Source: Candidatus Enterococcus ferrettii
GTDB taxonomy: Bacteria; Bacillota; Bacilli; Lactobacillales; Enterococcaceae
Assembly (NCBI RefSeq): GCF_017377655.1
Contig: NZ_JAFREL010000020.1
Location: forward strand, 1-64,000
Reading direction: 5' to 3'
Length of the DNA stretch: 64,000 nt
Position numbers and translations under genes: made by a program. Under the pieces are notes generated by a model that was given only the letters and a program-made list of their open reading frames with translations, did not search any database and was not told the origin of the DNA. This document shows, in pieces, positions 1 to 8,864 of the stretch; position 1 is the first letter of the stretch; every line of letters starts with the position of its first letter.

Positions 1-217
1 TGTTTTCTTCTATAGAAGAAGTCTCAAAAGACATCGTTGATTCAATGGTTTCCTGGGCTACACAACTATTAGAACTAACCACCGTACTTGGCGTTGTTTC
101 TTGTTGTGAAGTTGAAGCAACGGACTCCTTCACCTCTGCTGATACGATTTGTGTCTGGTAGATAGTAAACAAACAAATGCTTACCTCAAAACAAGACAGT
201 AATAATCTACCGTTCAT
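1..217 (-). CDS. Secreted protein, N-terminal fragment (cut by window edge)
   Basis: The open frame starts with ATG at 217 on the minus strand and runs off the left edge, so only about 72 residues are visible. The N-terminus has a hydrophobic stretch (LLLSCFEVSICLFTIY) followed by a plausible Ala cleavage site (IVSAE). A Ser/Thr/Gln-rich segment rich in 'STSQQETTPST'-like sequence comes next. This is the look of a signal peptide leading into the stalk or linker of a wall-anchored surface protein, but no sorting signal can be seen. The start overlaps the end of the upstream two-TM gene by 11 bases, so the genes are probably co-transcribed. The nearby signal peptidase may process it. That is inference. 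Confidence 0.6.
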   Translation of the reverse strand, partial: MNGRLLLSCFEVSICLFTIYQTQIVSAEVKESVASTSQQETTPSTVVSSNSCVAQETIESTMSFETSSIEEN

Positions 218-521
218 TGGACTTCAGCCTTTCCTGAGGATGTGGTCGCGGTTGTCCTCTAGGTCTTCTCGTTTTGGCTGTCATCTGTTGCAGTTTCAAA
301 AGAACACCATGATAATGCAAAGCAGTTATTCGTAAATAAACAGCTAGCAGCATTAATAACAGTAGTAAGAAAAGCTGGCTAACCGTAACGACTTCTTGAA
401 AATCAGTAAAATAAAAGAAAATCCCTAATACAACGACTCCTAACAGAACTACTAAAGAGAAGAGCCAATAAATCCAGTACCAAAAGGTATACCATTCAAT
501 TTTTTCTTGTAATGACTTCAT
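207..521 (-). CDS. Small two-TM membrane protein, unknown function
   Basis: This 104-residue protein has two hydrophobic segments (about residues 15-38 and 46-66). They are followed by a basic, proline- and arginine-rich C-terminal tail (TRRPRGQPRPHPQERLK) that is probably cytoplasmic. I do not recognise the family. Its ATG overlaps the stop of the signal peptidase gene (ATGA), and its own end overlaps the start of the secreted protein gene. It is therefore in the middle of a translationally coupled minus-strand operon. A role as a membrane partner for export or assembly of the downstream surface protein is possible but rests only on position. Confidence 0.65.
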   Translation of the reverse strand: MKSLQEKIEWYTFWYWIYWLFSLVVLLGVVVLGIFFYFTDFQEVVTVSQLFLLLLLMLLAVYLRITALHYHGVLLKLQQMTAKTRRPRGQPRPHPQERLKSNER

Positions 522-1000
522 TCCCTATTGTTCCCCTCTTGGACAATGCCTAAAATTTGTTTTTCTGAGACCAGTCCAAAGATTCGACTATCTTTAGAAA
601 TGGTACGATTATCACCCAGAACAAAGTAGTATCCCTTGGGAATTGCTTTATTCGACAAGCTATCCCAACTAAACTCTTCCGTTCGATAGGCAAAATCGTC
701 AACTACTCGTTCATGGTTAACAAAGAGTTGTCCCTTTTGATAATCAATCCGTTCCCCTGGCAAACCAATTACTCGTTTCAAATACAACTCGCTTGGTGCA
801 TCTGGAGGATGTAACACAACTACATCGAAACGTTTCGGCTTATGATGAGCTTTTACTTGAACGATCTCTTGTTCCCAATAGGTAGGATTCATTGATTCGC
901 CACTGACAAAGTATTTAGGATATAGCCAGTAGTACATCCGGAAGCTGCCAAGAAAGAGGAAATAGCAAAGCACAAACAGTCCTGCCAATTTTGAAAACAC
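518..1000 (-). CDS. Type I signal peptidase
   Basis: Membrane serine protease that removes signal peptides from exported proteins. It has 160 residues with one N-terminal TM segment (about residues 5-20). The nucleophile motif is SGESMNPT with Ser36, and the general-base Lys75 lies in YLKRVIGLPGE. The C-terminal GDNR box follows. This is the short, single-TM Gram-positive form. The start is GTG at 1000. The gene lies 21 bases after an unknown gene and overlaps the next by four bases. A dedicated signal peptidase beside a surface-protein gene often marks a pilus or other surface-assembly locus, but no sortase is visible in the window. Confidence 0.9.
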   Translation of the reverse strand: MFSKLAGLFVLCYFLFLGSFRMYYWLYPKYFVSGESMNPTYWEQEIVQVKAHHKPKRFDVVVLHPPDAPSELYLKRVIGLPGERIDYQKGQLFVNHERVVDDFAYRTEEFSWDSLSNKAIPKGYYFVLGDNRTISKDSRIFGLVSEKQILGIVQEGNNRE

Positions 1001-1021
1001 TGACCACTGAAATCTTCGACC

Positions 1022-2176
1022 TCAGCCAACCTCCTGGGCTTCTTTGACTGGTGCATCCTGTTGTTCCCGAACCATTCGTTCCATCAATGAATTTTCTCCT
1101 TGTAAGAGATCAAAGTAAGCAGCTTTGCTTAGTAGGTTCTCATAATCCATTTTCATCAGCTTCACGAAAGGTTTTCTAAACCAAGGTCGCGCGTGAATCT
1201 TTGCACGGGATTCAATCACTTGGCATTCATATAGCACGAAATGAATATCTCGTGCGGAAAGATTCGCCTTAATCTGTTTCACCTGATCCCGTTCGTAAAC
1301 CAATTTATTACCGGTGACTGTCATCTTTTCAGATTTGTTAATCAGCTCTCCATTTAGATGCCACATCTGTTCTAAGAAGCGAGCCTTCTGAAGCAAATAG
1401 GTGTACTCTCGTAAACTGATCTTGATTCGCCTATCCCAATCACTTTCTTCTGTGCTTTTTTGATCAAAATATTGAATCCCGCTGTAAAGCATCGAAAGTT
1501 CCAGTTTTTCAATCACTAACTCTAGTTTTTGGTTAACTGCTCGCAGACGAGCTTTGCTTTGGCTTTCTTGACGTACTTCTTCTTTTTGTACACGATCTAT
1601 TGGTACCGCTGAGTTCTGAATCTTTTTCTCAGGATGCTCTAGCAACTTTTCGTTTTCCAACAATTTTTCTTGAACAATGCCTTCCGAAAAGTGCTGCTCA
1701 GCTAATTCCAGCAACAACTGCTCTGCTCGTTCCAAGGTGTTTTCGGTCGCTGTCGGAAACTGCTGGTTTAGGCTATCCTCTAAATGAATCGCAAAGGGAA
1801 AGCCTGTCTCTCTGAAAACCAATGGTACAAAATCAAAGCGATAAACTTGTCGACCATATTTTGGTTCTTCCGTCTGAGCCTTCAACCAAGCAAACTGAGG
1901 AAAGAACTGATGCAATGCTTGCCAAAAGGCTTTCCAATTTAAGGTTCCTGGAACAAGCAATAACTCAAGATGATAACTGCTGTTCATTAAGCGAAATAAT
2001 TGCTCAAAATGCTGGTAGATCTTTTCTCGTTGGTCGTCATTCAAGCTGCCATGTGGGGCATACAAGTATTCACAGGCTCTTTCGATTTCTTCTAATAGTG
2101 GTTGTGTGACTAGCTCTTCCTGCATAGTAGGAGCTGGTGTCGGATAAAGGGCGAGTTGATTCTGCGATTGCTTCAC
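1022..2176 (-). CDS. Hypothetical 384-residue protein in surface-protein operon
   Basis: I do not recognise this protein. It has no signal peptide or TM segment and should be cytoplasmic. Residues 1-150 look globular and are rich in aromatic residues (the stretch around FWQALHQFFPQFAW). The centre (about 150-230) is charged and likely helical or coiled coil, and the C-terminal part is also mostly helical. The start is a GTG preceded by GGGGGAG at good spacing. It sits 18 bases after the DivIVA-like gene and 21 bases before the signal peptidase, so it belongs to the same operon. A structural or adaptor role with the DivIVA-like protein is conceivable but unproven. Confidence 0.65.
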   Translation of the reverse strand: MKQSQNQLALYPTPAPTMQEELVTQPLLEEIERACEYLYAPHGSLNDDQREKIYQHFEQLFRLMNSSYHLELLLVPGTLNWKAFWQALHQFFPQFAWLKAQTEEPKYGRQVYRFDFVPLVFRETGFPFAIHLEDSLNQQFPTATENTLERAEQLLLELAEQHFSEGIVQEKLLENEKLLEHPEKKIQNSAVPIDRVQKEEVRQESQSKARLRAVNQKLELVIEKLELSMLYSGIQYFDQKSTEESDWDRRIKISLREYTYLLQKARFLEQMWHLNGELINKSEKMTVTGNKLVYERDQVKQIKANLSARDIHFVLYECQVIESRAKIHARPWFRKPFVKLMKMDYENLLSKAAYFDLLQGENSLMERMVREQQDAPVKEAQEVG

Positions 2177-2194
2177 CGTAAAGCTCCCCCTCTT

Positions 2195-3097
2195 CTATTC
2201 GTCTTCCAATAATGCATCGCTGTTGGCTAACAGACGGACGAAAAATTGGGTCGTTTCTTCTTGCACCGAACGCAGACGTTTTCGGTAGTTTTTAATTTCT
2301 TGTTTCATTACTCGTAGTTCAAGTGAAGCATCATGGATGACTTGATGCGCCTCCTGTTCGGCTTGGCTGCGGATTCCTTTGGCTTCGTACTCTGCCCGTT
2401 CTAAAATCGCTCGTTCTTGTTTTTTGGTTTCAATCAGGATCGTGGCCAGCTCTGCCTTCATCTCTTCGTTCTCTTTTTGCGTTTGTTTTAGCTCTTCGAC
2501 TTGTCGGCGAGCTTGAAGCAACGCTTCAGTTTGATTGGTTTGGCTGTCTTTCAAGTCAATTTTCAGCTGTTCCACTTGTCTCGATAACTCTTGAATTTCA
2601 CTGTTCTTTTCAGACGCCAGTTTTTCCAATGCTTCTTGTTTTTCCTTTTGTGACTGGACTTCTTTTTCTTGTTGCTGCTGAAGAGCTTGATCCTTCTCTG
2701 ACAAGGTAGTTGCCATCGAGCTCATTTCTGATTGTTTGACTTCTAACTGATGCTTCAACTGAGCTATCGTTTCTTCTAGTCGCTCAATCTCTTGGTATAG
2801 CGCTGATTCCTGTCGTTGGGGCTGCTCTTCTTCATGAGCGGGTGCTCGCATTGGTTCCGCTTCTCCACCCTGGCGGTCATCATAACGCTCATCCATTGGT
2901 GCTTCTGTTCTTCTGCGTGAGCGGCGTTCCCCACGATCATACTCCCGATAATTTTCTGCTGGACGTTCATATTCTTCTTCAGGATAAGCATCATACCCGT
3001 AATCTTCCTCATATCCTTCGTCATAATCATCGTAAAAATAGTCATCTTGAGTTGTTTCCTGATAGGCATCCTTCTTTTGTTTGCCGAAACCAAACAT
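2195..3097 (-). CDS. DivIVA-like coiled-coil protein
   Basis: This 300-residue protein starts with a short basic tip (MFGFGKQKK), then a highly acidic, Tyr-rich region (about 10-60) and a charged linker. A long coiled coil runs from about residue 95 to 285. The C-terminal part (AEYEAKGIRSQAEQEAHQVI) resembles the coiled-coil repeats of DivIVA/GpsB-type proteins. The N-terminal membrane-binding domain of true DivIVA is not evident. It is the first gene of a minus-strand operon (AGGAGG eight bases before the ATG) that leads to a signal peptidase and a secreted protein. It may act as a scaffold placing the surface structure at the pole or septum; that is inference. Confidence 0.6.
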   Translation of the reverse strand: MFGFGKQKKDAYQETTQDDYFYDDYDEGYEEDYGYDAYPEEEYERPAENYREYDRGERRSRRRTEAPMDERYDDRQGGEAEPMRAPAHEEEQPQRQESALYQEIERLEETIAQLKHQLEVKQSEMSSMATTLSEKDQALQQQQEKEVQSQKEKQEALEKLASEKNSEIQELSRQVEQLKIDLKDSQTNQTEALLQARRQVEELKQTQKENEEMKAELATILIETKKQERAILERAEYEAKGIRSQAEQEAHQVIHDASLELRVMKQEIKNYRKRLRSVQEETTQFFVRLLANSDALLEDE

Positions 3098-3466
3098 GTA
3101 AGCTTCCTCCTCTATCCACTAGTGCCTAAACACTGATTTTTGATAATTTACCTTATTTCATCTATACTTTTAGAGAGCATAAAAAAGAAGCTCTTCTTTC
3201 ATAGTCTTTAGAAGACTATGAAACCTCCCAAAATCCCCATCAAACCAACAAAAAAAGACCGTCGATTGACGACGGTTGACGGCATAAAAATTGTATTTTC
3301 TCAAACTAATAACTCAATTCAGGTAATTCTCTTATCAACGAAAGAAAACCAGTCGCAAAAACCTGAAAATTTGTACTTTAATAGTAGACCAAATAAGAAA
3401 GCGCTTACTTTTAAAAATATAAAAAAAGTCCTTCCCAAAACGAGTTATCCCTATTTTGAAAGCGTT
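3098..3466. other. Intergenic region between integrase and DivIVA-like gene
   Basis: The stretch holds the integrase terminator (3247-3275) and two stacked palindromes just left of it. One is a 9-bp inverted repeat with a three-base loop (CATAGTCTT/AAGACTATG, 3201-3221). The other is AAAGAAG/CTTCTTT with a two-base loop (about 3185-3200). They precede the DivIVA-like gene and could be a terminator, an operator or part of an attachment site. A 100-codon plus-strand open frame here is not convincing. Confidence 0.5.
3247..3275 (-). terminator. Rho-independent terminator of the integrase gene
   Basis: Read on the minus strand, CCGTCG and CGACGG pair around a five-base loop and are followed by TC and a run of seven T. 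It lies about 190 bases after the integrase stop codon. Confidence 0.75.
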
Positions 3467-4573
3467 TTATCTGATTTCCTTTTCCATTTGGCTGACTACT
3501 TGGAACCGTTGCTCCATTAAGGATCCAGCATATGTATCTAAGGTCATTTGAGTGGAGCTATGTCCCATTAGGGCACTGACACTCATGATGTCGCCTCGAC
3601 TCTCTAGGCAACGTGTCGCAAAGGTATGTCTCAACTGATGGAAATGAATGGTTGATAAGTTAGCTTTCTCGCGAATCCGGTGAAAATGATATGTTAACAG
3701 CCGGGGTTCTACTGGCTGCTCTTTGTTGGTAAGAACAAATTGCCCTTTTATCCGCTGTTTCTGCTGCAACAAGACGTTCTTCAACGTTTGACTCATAGGA
3801 ATTAAGCGAGTAGAGGAAGCTGTTTTCGAGCTCGTGTAAATTAACTCCGTTTTCTTTCCATTGAATACACCAACAATCCGCTGCACCGTTGAATGAACAT
3901 GAATTAGATTATTTTCAAAATCAATGTCCTTCCAAGTAAGGGCCGAAATCTCGCCAATTCTCAAGCCAGCATGTAATGCTAATAGCGTTGGAATCCCTTG
4001 ACCTTTTTTAGAGGTCAAAGCGGTAGTTTCCAAACGTTTTTGTTCCTGCTTCGTAAGAGCCTGATTCCTATTTTTTACTAATTTAGGCAGTTGTATCAAG
4101 GCAAATGGATTCTCATGGATCATTTTTTTCCGAATAGCTAGATTGATACATTGTTTGGTAATACGGAAGACAGCATGAATCGTCGAGGGTTTAAGGCCTC
4201 GTTTTTCTAAAGCTCTCAACAAACTTTCAGCTGACTCTTCATCTAGTTCATTTAATCCATATTCACCGAGTACATTTAACACATAGTGAATTAACTTATG
4301 TTCATAATTAGCATAGGTAGACTGCTTCACATTAGCTTGAATATCCTGCAGCCACCGATATCCCCACTCATTAAAGCTAATTGCGGCCTCTCCATAATTA
4401 TTTTGGATAAACTGATAATGCAGCTTCAAAGGATACAGCTTCTCACGAACTTCCTTGAGTGTTTTGCCATACACCGATCCATATTTAGTCTTACCATTCG
4501 CTTTTTTACCTTTAGGATAACGGCCTTCCCAGCGTTTGTCTTTGCGGCGATAGATGTTTTCACCTCTGCGCAT
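3467..4573 (-). CDS. Tyrosine site-specific integrase
   Basis: This 368-residue protein has the usual phage/ICE integrase layout: a basic N-terminal arm-type DNA-binding region (about 1-55), a SAM-like core-binding domain (about 65-165) and a C-terminal catalytic domain. The active-site residues are all present: Arg205 in HAGLRIGE, Lys250, His312 and Arg315 in HQLRH, His338 in LMGHSS, and Tyr348 in TLDTYAG. The ATG at 4573 is preceded by GGAAGTGAGG. No excisionase or replication gene adjoins it. Either it belongs to an element whose other end lies outside the window to the left, or it is a remnant. I could not identify attachment sites. Confidence 0.92.
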   Translation of the reverse strand: MRRGENIYRRKDKRWEGRYPKGKKANGKTKYGSVYGKTLKEVREKLYPLKLHYQFIQNNYGEAAISFNEWGYRWLQDIQANVKQSTYANYEHKLIHYVLNVLGEYGLNELDEESAESLLRALEKRGLKPSTIHAVFRITKQCINLAIRKKMIHENPFALIQLPKLVKNRNQALTKQEQKRLETTALTSKKGQGIPTLLALHAGLRIGEISALTWKDIDFENNLIHVHSTVQRIVGVFNGKKTELIYTSSKTASSTRLIPMSQTLKNVLLQQKQRIKGQFVLTNKEQPVEPRLLTYHFHRIREKANLSTIHFHQLRHTFATRCLESRGDIMSVSALMGHSSTQMTLDTYAGSLMEQRFQVVSQMEKEIR

Positions 4574-4839
4574 ATCCTCACTTCCTTTCTATTAGTAGCG
4601 ACGGGAGTTTTGACGGTAAATAGATTATCCGTCTTTTTCAAGGGATTCTCTTTCTATTAACTGTTGTAAAGAATTCCAAAGAAATAATTTTAATTATTTT
4701 TATAAAACATATTGCGTATTTCTAACTGCTAATCTATAATTAGAATAGTTAATAACCCGCAAATTTAAATAAACATAATTACTTAACGAAACATCTCATG
4801 GTCTTCTAAAAACTAAGAAATAATATCAACTTTTCTAGT

Positions 4840-4868
4840 CATTCATCATTATTGAATGGCTTTTTTTA
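4840..4868 (+). terminator. Orphan plus-strand terminator
   Basis: CATTCA and TGAATG pair around a seven-base loop and are followed by CTTTTTTTATTT. No plus-strand gene precedes it in the window, so it may be a leftover of a gene lost or displaced by integration. Confidence 0.5.
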
Positions 4869-5015
4869 TTTCCAAAGAATAATAACCCCTAGTACATTAT
4901 ATAGATTATTCGGAACAAAAAAACGATAATTTTTATTAGATACATAAAAAAATGATCATACCTATTTTTGATGTATCTATCTTCTCAGCTCGTGAGTCAT
5001 TGCTTCCCACAATAC

Positions 5016-5060
5016 AAAGAAGCATCTGCGATCGAGAACTCCTTTCGCAGATGCTTCTTT
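5016..5060 (-). terminator. Strong terminator of the NlpC/P60 gene
   Basis: A perfect 16-bp stem (5016-5031 with 5045-5060) encloses a 13-base loop. A/T tracts flank both sides, so it could act in both directions. It lies 12 bases after the NlpC/P60 stop codon. Confidence 0.85.
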
Positions 5061-5072
5061 TGATTATTCATT

Positions 5073-6107
5073 TTAATATAACACTCTTCCAGCACTTTCA
5101 AACGGGTACCAGCTGGTATGAGTGATCTTCACCACATCACCTGGCTGCGGCGCTTGAATAAAATACCCATCCCCAATATACAAAGCTACATGGTGGGCGG
5201 GTCTCCCCCAAAACACTAAATCGCCTGGCTGCACTTCACTAACAGGTATTTCCTTCACTGCCGCCTGTTGTGCTTGGCTGACTCGTGGAATCGAAACACC
5301 ATTTTGGGCAAAGACCCATTGCATTAACCCACTACAGTCAAAGCCGCTCGGTGTGGTACCTCCCCAAACATAAGGTACTCCAAGATATTGTTTGGCTGAC
5401 AAAATGATCGCCTGAGCTTTATCCGAAACTTCTTCACTGGTAGAAAAGTTCTGACCAAGAACAACCTGCTCTAACAAAGCCTCTTGTTGCGCCTTCGTTG
5501 CTTCTTCTTGTTTGCGCTCTTCTTCTTGTATTTGAGCCAACAATGCTTCATTATCCTTTAGCTCTTTTTCCAGTTGTTCTTTACTGGACTGTTGAGTTGC
5601 CATCGTAGTTTGTAATTGTTCTTGAACGGTTTTATATTCTTCTTGTTTTTTCTCCAGCTCTTTTTGCTGTTTCGTAAGATTCTCAGTCAATTCGGTATAT
5701 TCCTTGGCTTTTGCATCATCGGATTGTCGAACCGTTTCCACTCCCTTGATGGAGCTCAGCATCTTTGTCCAGCCTTCCAGTTGAAAGAAGTTCACTTTCC
5801 GATCAGCGTCCTTCAGTTGAATGGCTCGTACTCGCTCTTGAATTTCTTTTTCCAATTGCGTCAGCTTATCTGTCATATCCGTCACTTTCTTCTCTTGAAT
5901 AGTGAGTTCTTGAGTTAAGGCTTGGCTCTTCTTTTCTTGTTGTTCTTGCTCAACCACCGTTGTCGAAATTTCATCATTCAATTGGCTTAAACGTTCCTGC
6001 AATTCGGTAATCGTCTGTTGGGTTTCTTCTTTAGGCTCAGCATGAGCTGGCGTCATGAAGCAGAATAATCCCATACTTACGATGACCGCTATGTATAACT
6101 TTTTCAT
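5073..6107 (-). CDS. Secreted NlpC/P60 peptidoglycan hydrolase (SagA-like)
   Basis: This 344-residue secreted endopeptidase should cleave peptidoglycan stem peptides. It has a signal peptide (about residues 1-23, ending AHA), a long coiled-coil region (about 25-225, Gln/Glu/Lys-rich) and a C-terminal NlpC/P60 domain (about 230-344). The catalytic Cys258 is in FDCSGL and the His306 in HHVALYIG. The third polar position is Gln318 (FIQAPQPG), where many relatives have His or Glu. The coiled coil plus NlpC/P60 layout matches enterococcal SagA and streptococcal PcsB-type proteins. It is a single-gene unit with a GAGG-type ribosome site. Confidence 0.9.
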   Translation of the reverse strand: MKKLYIAVIVSMGLFCFMTPAHAEPKEETQQTITELQERLSQLNDEISTTVVEQEQQEKKSQALTQELTIQEKKVTDMTDKLTQLEKEIQERVRAIQLKDADRKVNFFQLEGWTKMLSSIKGVETVRQSDDAKAKEYTELTENLTKQQKELEKKQEEYKTVQEQLQTTMATQQSSKEQLEKELKDNEALLAQIQEEERKQEEATKAQQEALLEQVVLGQNFSTSEEVSDKAQAIILSAKQYLGVPYVWGGTTPSGFDCSGLMQWVFAQNGVSIPRVSQAQQAAVKEIPVSEVQPGDLVFWGRPAHHVALYIGDGYFIQAPQPGDVVKITHTSWYPFESAGRVLY

Positions 6108-6690
6108 TCACACACCTCTGTTCTTAACATTATTCGAACTATACTAACCTTTATTGTAAACAATCTCTCACTCTTGATCGGTTCATCATTCACTGCAAGC
6201 AGACGCTTCTCATCTTGTTTGACAAAATGAAGCTGACCATTTTTCTTTTTACAAATATAATGAAGAAAAATGTGTTCCCTTCATTATATTCATATTTGGT
6301 CGCGACTAGCAATACCTTATGCACAAATATTTTTGCTTTTTTTAATTTAAAAATAGCATAGACTAAATTTTTACTATTTGGAAGTTAGTCTTGCGGAACA
6401 ATTCGTACAATTAGCTACCTTTAAGTAGATTAGTTAGAACAACTCACCAAACGCAAAAGAGAGAAAATAACCTAGCCAATAGGCTGTCAGTTATTCTCTC
6501 TTGTCATTTTTTTACAGTTACTCGTTTGCACACTGCGTTTGAATTTTTCAGGCAACTTCTATTTTAGAATCTTTTTTTTAGGAGCTTTCTCAATTATCTC
6601 CGAATCATTCTTGAGGTTAGCAGCATAGAAATAGATGCTCCAAACAGTGAACCTGCTCAACTAATTACACAAACAGCTTTTAAGATTGAA
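6108..6690. other. Intergenic region between ara operon and NlpC/P60 gene
   Basis: The right-hand part holds the ara operon terminator (6455-6511) and the left-hand part the NlpC/P60 promoter region. A plus-strand open tail at about 6570-6715 has no start codon and overlaps the end of araA. I see no supported gene. Confidence 0.5.
6455..6511 (-). terminator. Terminator of the araBDA operon
   Basis: A long imperfect stem (AAGAGAGAAAATAAC with GTTATTCTCTCTT) carries an inner TAGCC/GGCTG pairing. T-rich sequence follows on both sides, so it may be bidirectional. Confidence 0.7.
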
Positions 6691-8115
6691 TTATTTAATC
6701 GTTACATATTCTAAATCAACCAGCTTCGCCCAAGCTTCAATTTGTTCAGTTGTCAGATTCAATGAAACCACGGTGTGATGCCCACCGCCTGTGCGAATCC
6801 AAGCACCGACTCCCTCATGGAAATTCGGTTTCACCTTCCATAATACTCGTGCCACTGGCAGGTTCGGAGCCTCCTCAGTTGGTTCGAAGGCTTCTACTTC
6901 ATTGATTAGCAGTTTGTAGTGAGTGCCAAAGTCGGCCATGGAAACCACGACGCCATCACCAGCTTTTCCATCAAAGACTAAGCGAGCAGGATCTTCACGA
7001 TCACCCATTGATAATGGAGAAACGACAATTTTTGGTTTGTTGACAGCTAAGGTAGGATCGACCTCCATCATGTGAGATTGCAAAATCGCTTCTTTCCCAG
7101 CAGCTAATTCATACGTATAGTCTTCCATAAAGCCAGTATTTTCATTGTTGGCCATCACCTTCAACAAACGATCCAAGGCAGCTGTTTTCCAGTCGCCTTC
7201 TCCAGCAAACCCATAGCCTTCAGCCATTAATCGCTGAACGGCTAAGCCTGGCAGCTGCTGCATACCATACAAATCTTCAAAATTAGAACTGAAGGCATTG
7301 TAATTCCCCGCCTCTAAAAAGCGTCGCAAGCCGATTTCCTGTTTTGCCTGTACCTTCACATGAGCTTCCCAAGTCTCATGATCGTAATCGCCGTAATCAA
7401 AATCATAAAGCTCTTTGTATTCGGCAAATAAGGCTTCCACTTCTTCTTCCTTCACTGCATCAATGAATTGAACCAAATCTCCAATCCCAAAATAATCGAC
7501 GACCCAACCAAATTGAATTTGAGCTTCTACCTTGTCACCTTCTGTTACCGCTACATTGCGCATATTATCACCAAAGCGAGCGACTTTAATATTGAAGCTT
7601 TCATTGTAGGCCACTGCCACATCCAGCCAATCAGCAATTTGGAACTGGACACTTTCTGTTTGCCAGTAGCCGACAACGATTTGGTTTTGCTTTTTCAGGC
7701 GTGCATTGATGAAGCCATATTCACGATCGCCATGAGCCGATTGGTTTAAATTCATGAAGTCCATATCAATCGTTTCCCAAGGGATGCTTTCATTAAACTG
7801 GGTCGCTAAATGCAGCAATGGCTTTTGCAGCAGCTTGGTTCCGCGAATCCACATTTTTGCTGGAGAAAATGTATGCATCCATGTAATTACGCCTGCTACC
7901 TTATCACGATAGTTAACTTCCTTCATGAGGTTTGTGATGGTATCTGCTGTTACTGCTAATTCTTTCAATACGATTGGATAGCGCATCTTGCCGCTTTCGT
8001 TTAAGCCCTTAACGATTGTTTCCGCATTGCTTTTCACGCTTTGTAATGCTTCTTCTCCATATAAATGTTGTGACCCTACAATAAACCAAAATTCTTTTTT
8101 ACTGATTTCTAACAT
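6691..8115 (-). CDS. araA: L-arabinose isomerase
   Basis: Cytoplasmic metal-dependent enzyme that converts L-arabinose to L-ribulose, the first step of the arabinose pathway. The 474 residues match the family length. The N-terminus [14 protein letters not shown] and the C-terminal GGGHHTVVS segment with its metal-binding His are typical, as are the central [12 protein letters not shown] and the acidic residues around it. The ATG at 8115 follows AGAGGAGC. It is the last gene of the araB-araD-araA operon, 38 bases after araD, with a terminator downstream. Regulation is by the AraR-type operators upstream of araB. Confidence 0.97.
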   Translation of the reverse strand: MLEISKKEFWFIVGSQHLYGEEALQSVKSNAETIVKGLNESGKMRYPIVLKELAVTADTITNLMKEVNYRDKVAGVITWMHTFSPAKMWIRGTKLLQKPLLHLATQFNESIPWETIDMDFMNLNQSAHGDREYGFINARLKKQNQIVVGYWQTESVQFQIADWLDVAVAYNESFNIKVARFGDNMRNVAVTEGDKVEAQIQFGWVVDYFGIGDLVQFIDAVKEEEVEALFAEYKELYDFDYGDYDHETWEAHVKVQAKQEIGLRRFLEAGNYNAFSSNFEDLYGMQQLPGLAVQRLMAEGYGFAGEGDWKTAALDRLLKVMANNENTGFMEDYTYELAAGKEAILQSHMMEVDPTLAVNKPKIVVSPLSMGDREDPARLVFDGKAGDGVVVSMADFGTHYKLLINEVEAFEPTEEAPNLPVARVLWKVKPNFHEGVGAWIRTGGGHHTVVSLNLTTEQIEAWAKLVDLEYVTIK

Positions 8116-8153
8116 TGTATTCGCTCCTCTTAGTTAATAAGTTTTTTGATTGA

Positions 8154-8852
8154 CTACTTTGCTTGCCCATAATAGGCGTTTTTCCCATGTTTTCGTAAAT
8201 AATGTTTATCCAATACTCGCTGCGGTAATTCTTCTGCGTAGGTATTTAATTGACGAGTGAACAAATTCATTTTTGCTACCTCATCCAGCACCACCGCATT
8301 CATTACTGCACTTTTTGCATCCTTGCCCCAAGTAAAGGGCCCATGCCCATGCAGTAGAACACCAGGAATCTCCATAACATCGATTGCTCTTTCTTTAAAA
8401 GTCTCTATAATGACATTGCCCGTCTCATGTTCATACCCAGCATCAATTTCTTGTTGGGTTAAGAAGCGTGCACAAGGAACGCTGCCATAAAAAGTGTCGG
8501 CATGCGTGGTTCCCATCGCTGGCAAGTCTAAACCAGCTTGAGCCCAGATCGTTGCCCAAGTAGAATGCGTATGGCAAATCCCGCCAATTTCTGGAAAAGC
8601 CTTATACAAAACGGCATGTGTCGGTGTATCTGAAGAAGGATTCATTTCCCCCTCAATTACTTGGTTCTCTAAATCTACCACCACCATATCGGAAGCCTTC
8701 ATCTCTTCATAGCTGACTCCGCTTGGTTTGATAACAAAATAGCCTGTTTCGGGATCAAAGGCACTCACATTTCCCCAAGTGTACTTAATCAAGCCTTGCT
8801 TAGGTAATTCTAAATTTGCTTGAAAAACATCTTCTTTTAATTGTTCCAGCAT
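8154..8852 (-). CDS. araD: L-ribulose-5-phosphate 4-epimerase
   Basis: Cytoplasmic class II aldolase/epimerase-family enzyme that turns L-ribulose 5-phosphate into D-xylulose 5-phosphate and so feeds the pentose-phosphate pathway. The 232 residues match the usual length. The substrate and phosphate motifs ([28 protein letters not shown]) and the zinc-ligand motif ICHTHSTWA with a further His in LLHGHGPF are visible. AAGGAG precedes the ATG at 8852. The gene is 12 bases after araB and 38 bases before araA in one operon. Confidence 0.97.
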   Translation of the reverse strand: MLEQLKEDVFQANLELPKQGLIKYTWGNVSAFDPETGYFVIKPSGVSYEEMKASDMVVVDLENQVIEGEMNPSSDTPTHAVLYKAFPEIGGICHTHSTWATIWAQAGLDLPAMGTTHADTFYGSVPCARFLTQQEIDAGYEHETGNVIIETFKERAIDVMEIPGVLLHGHGPFTWGKDAKSAVMNAVVLDEVAKMNLFTRQLNTYAEELPQRVLDKHYLRKHGKNAYYGQAK

Positions 8853-8864
8853 CTAATCCACTCC

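Larger units (their letters stand above)
4574..5072. other. AT-rich intergenic region upstream of the integrase
   Basis: No gene is visible. The stretch holds the integrase promoter region, an orphan plus-strand terminator (4840-4868) and the strong terminator of the NlpC/P60 gene (5016-5060). It is a candidate for one junction of an integrated element, but no convincing direct repeat was found by eye. Confidence 0.45.

Noticed and set aside
3360..3480. Sequences resembling cre sites after the integrase gene
   Set aside because: They match at only 12 of 14 positions and lie downstream of a gene that is not a plausible CcpA target.
3218..3520. 100-codon plus-strand open frame beside the integrase
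   Set aside because: It lacks a ribosome site, overlaps the integrase 3' end and runs through the integrase terminator.
6570..6715. Plus-strand open tail resembling the end of a coding sequence (SIEIDAPNSEPAQL)
   Set aside because: No start codon or ribosome site, it overlaps the end of araA, and no family was recognised; probably chance.
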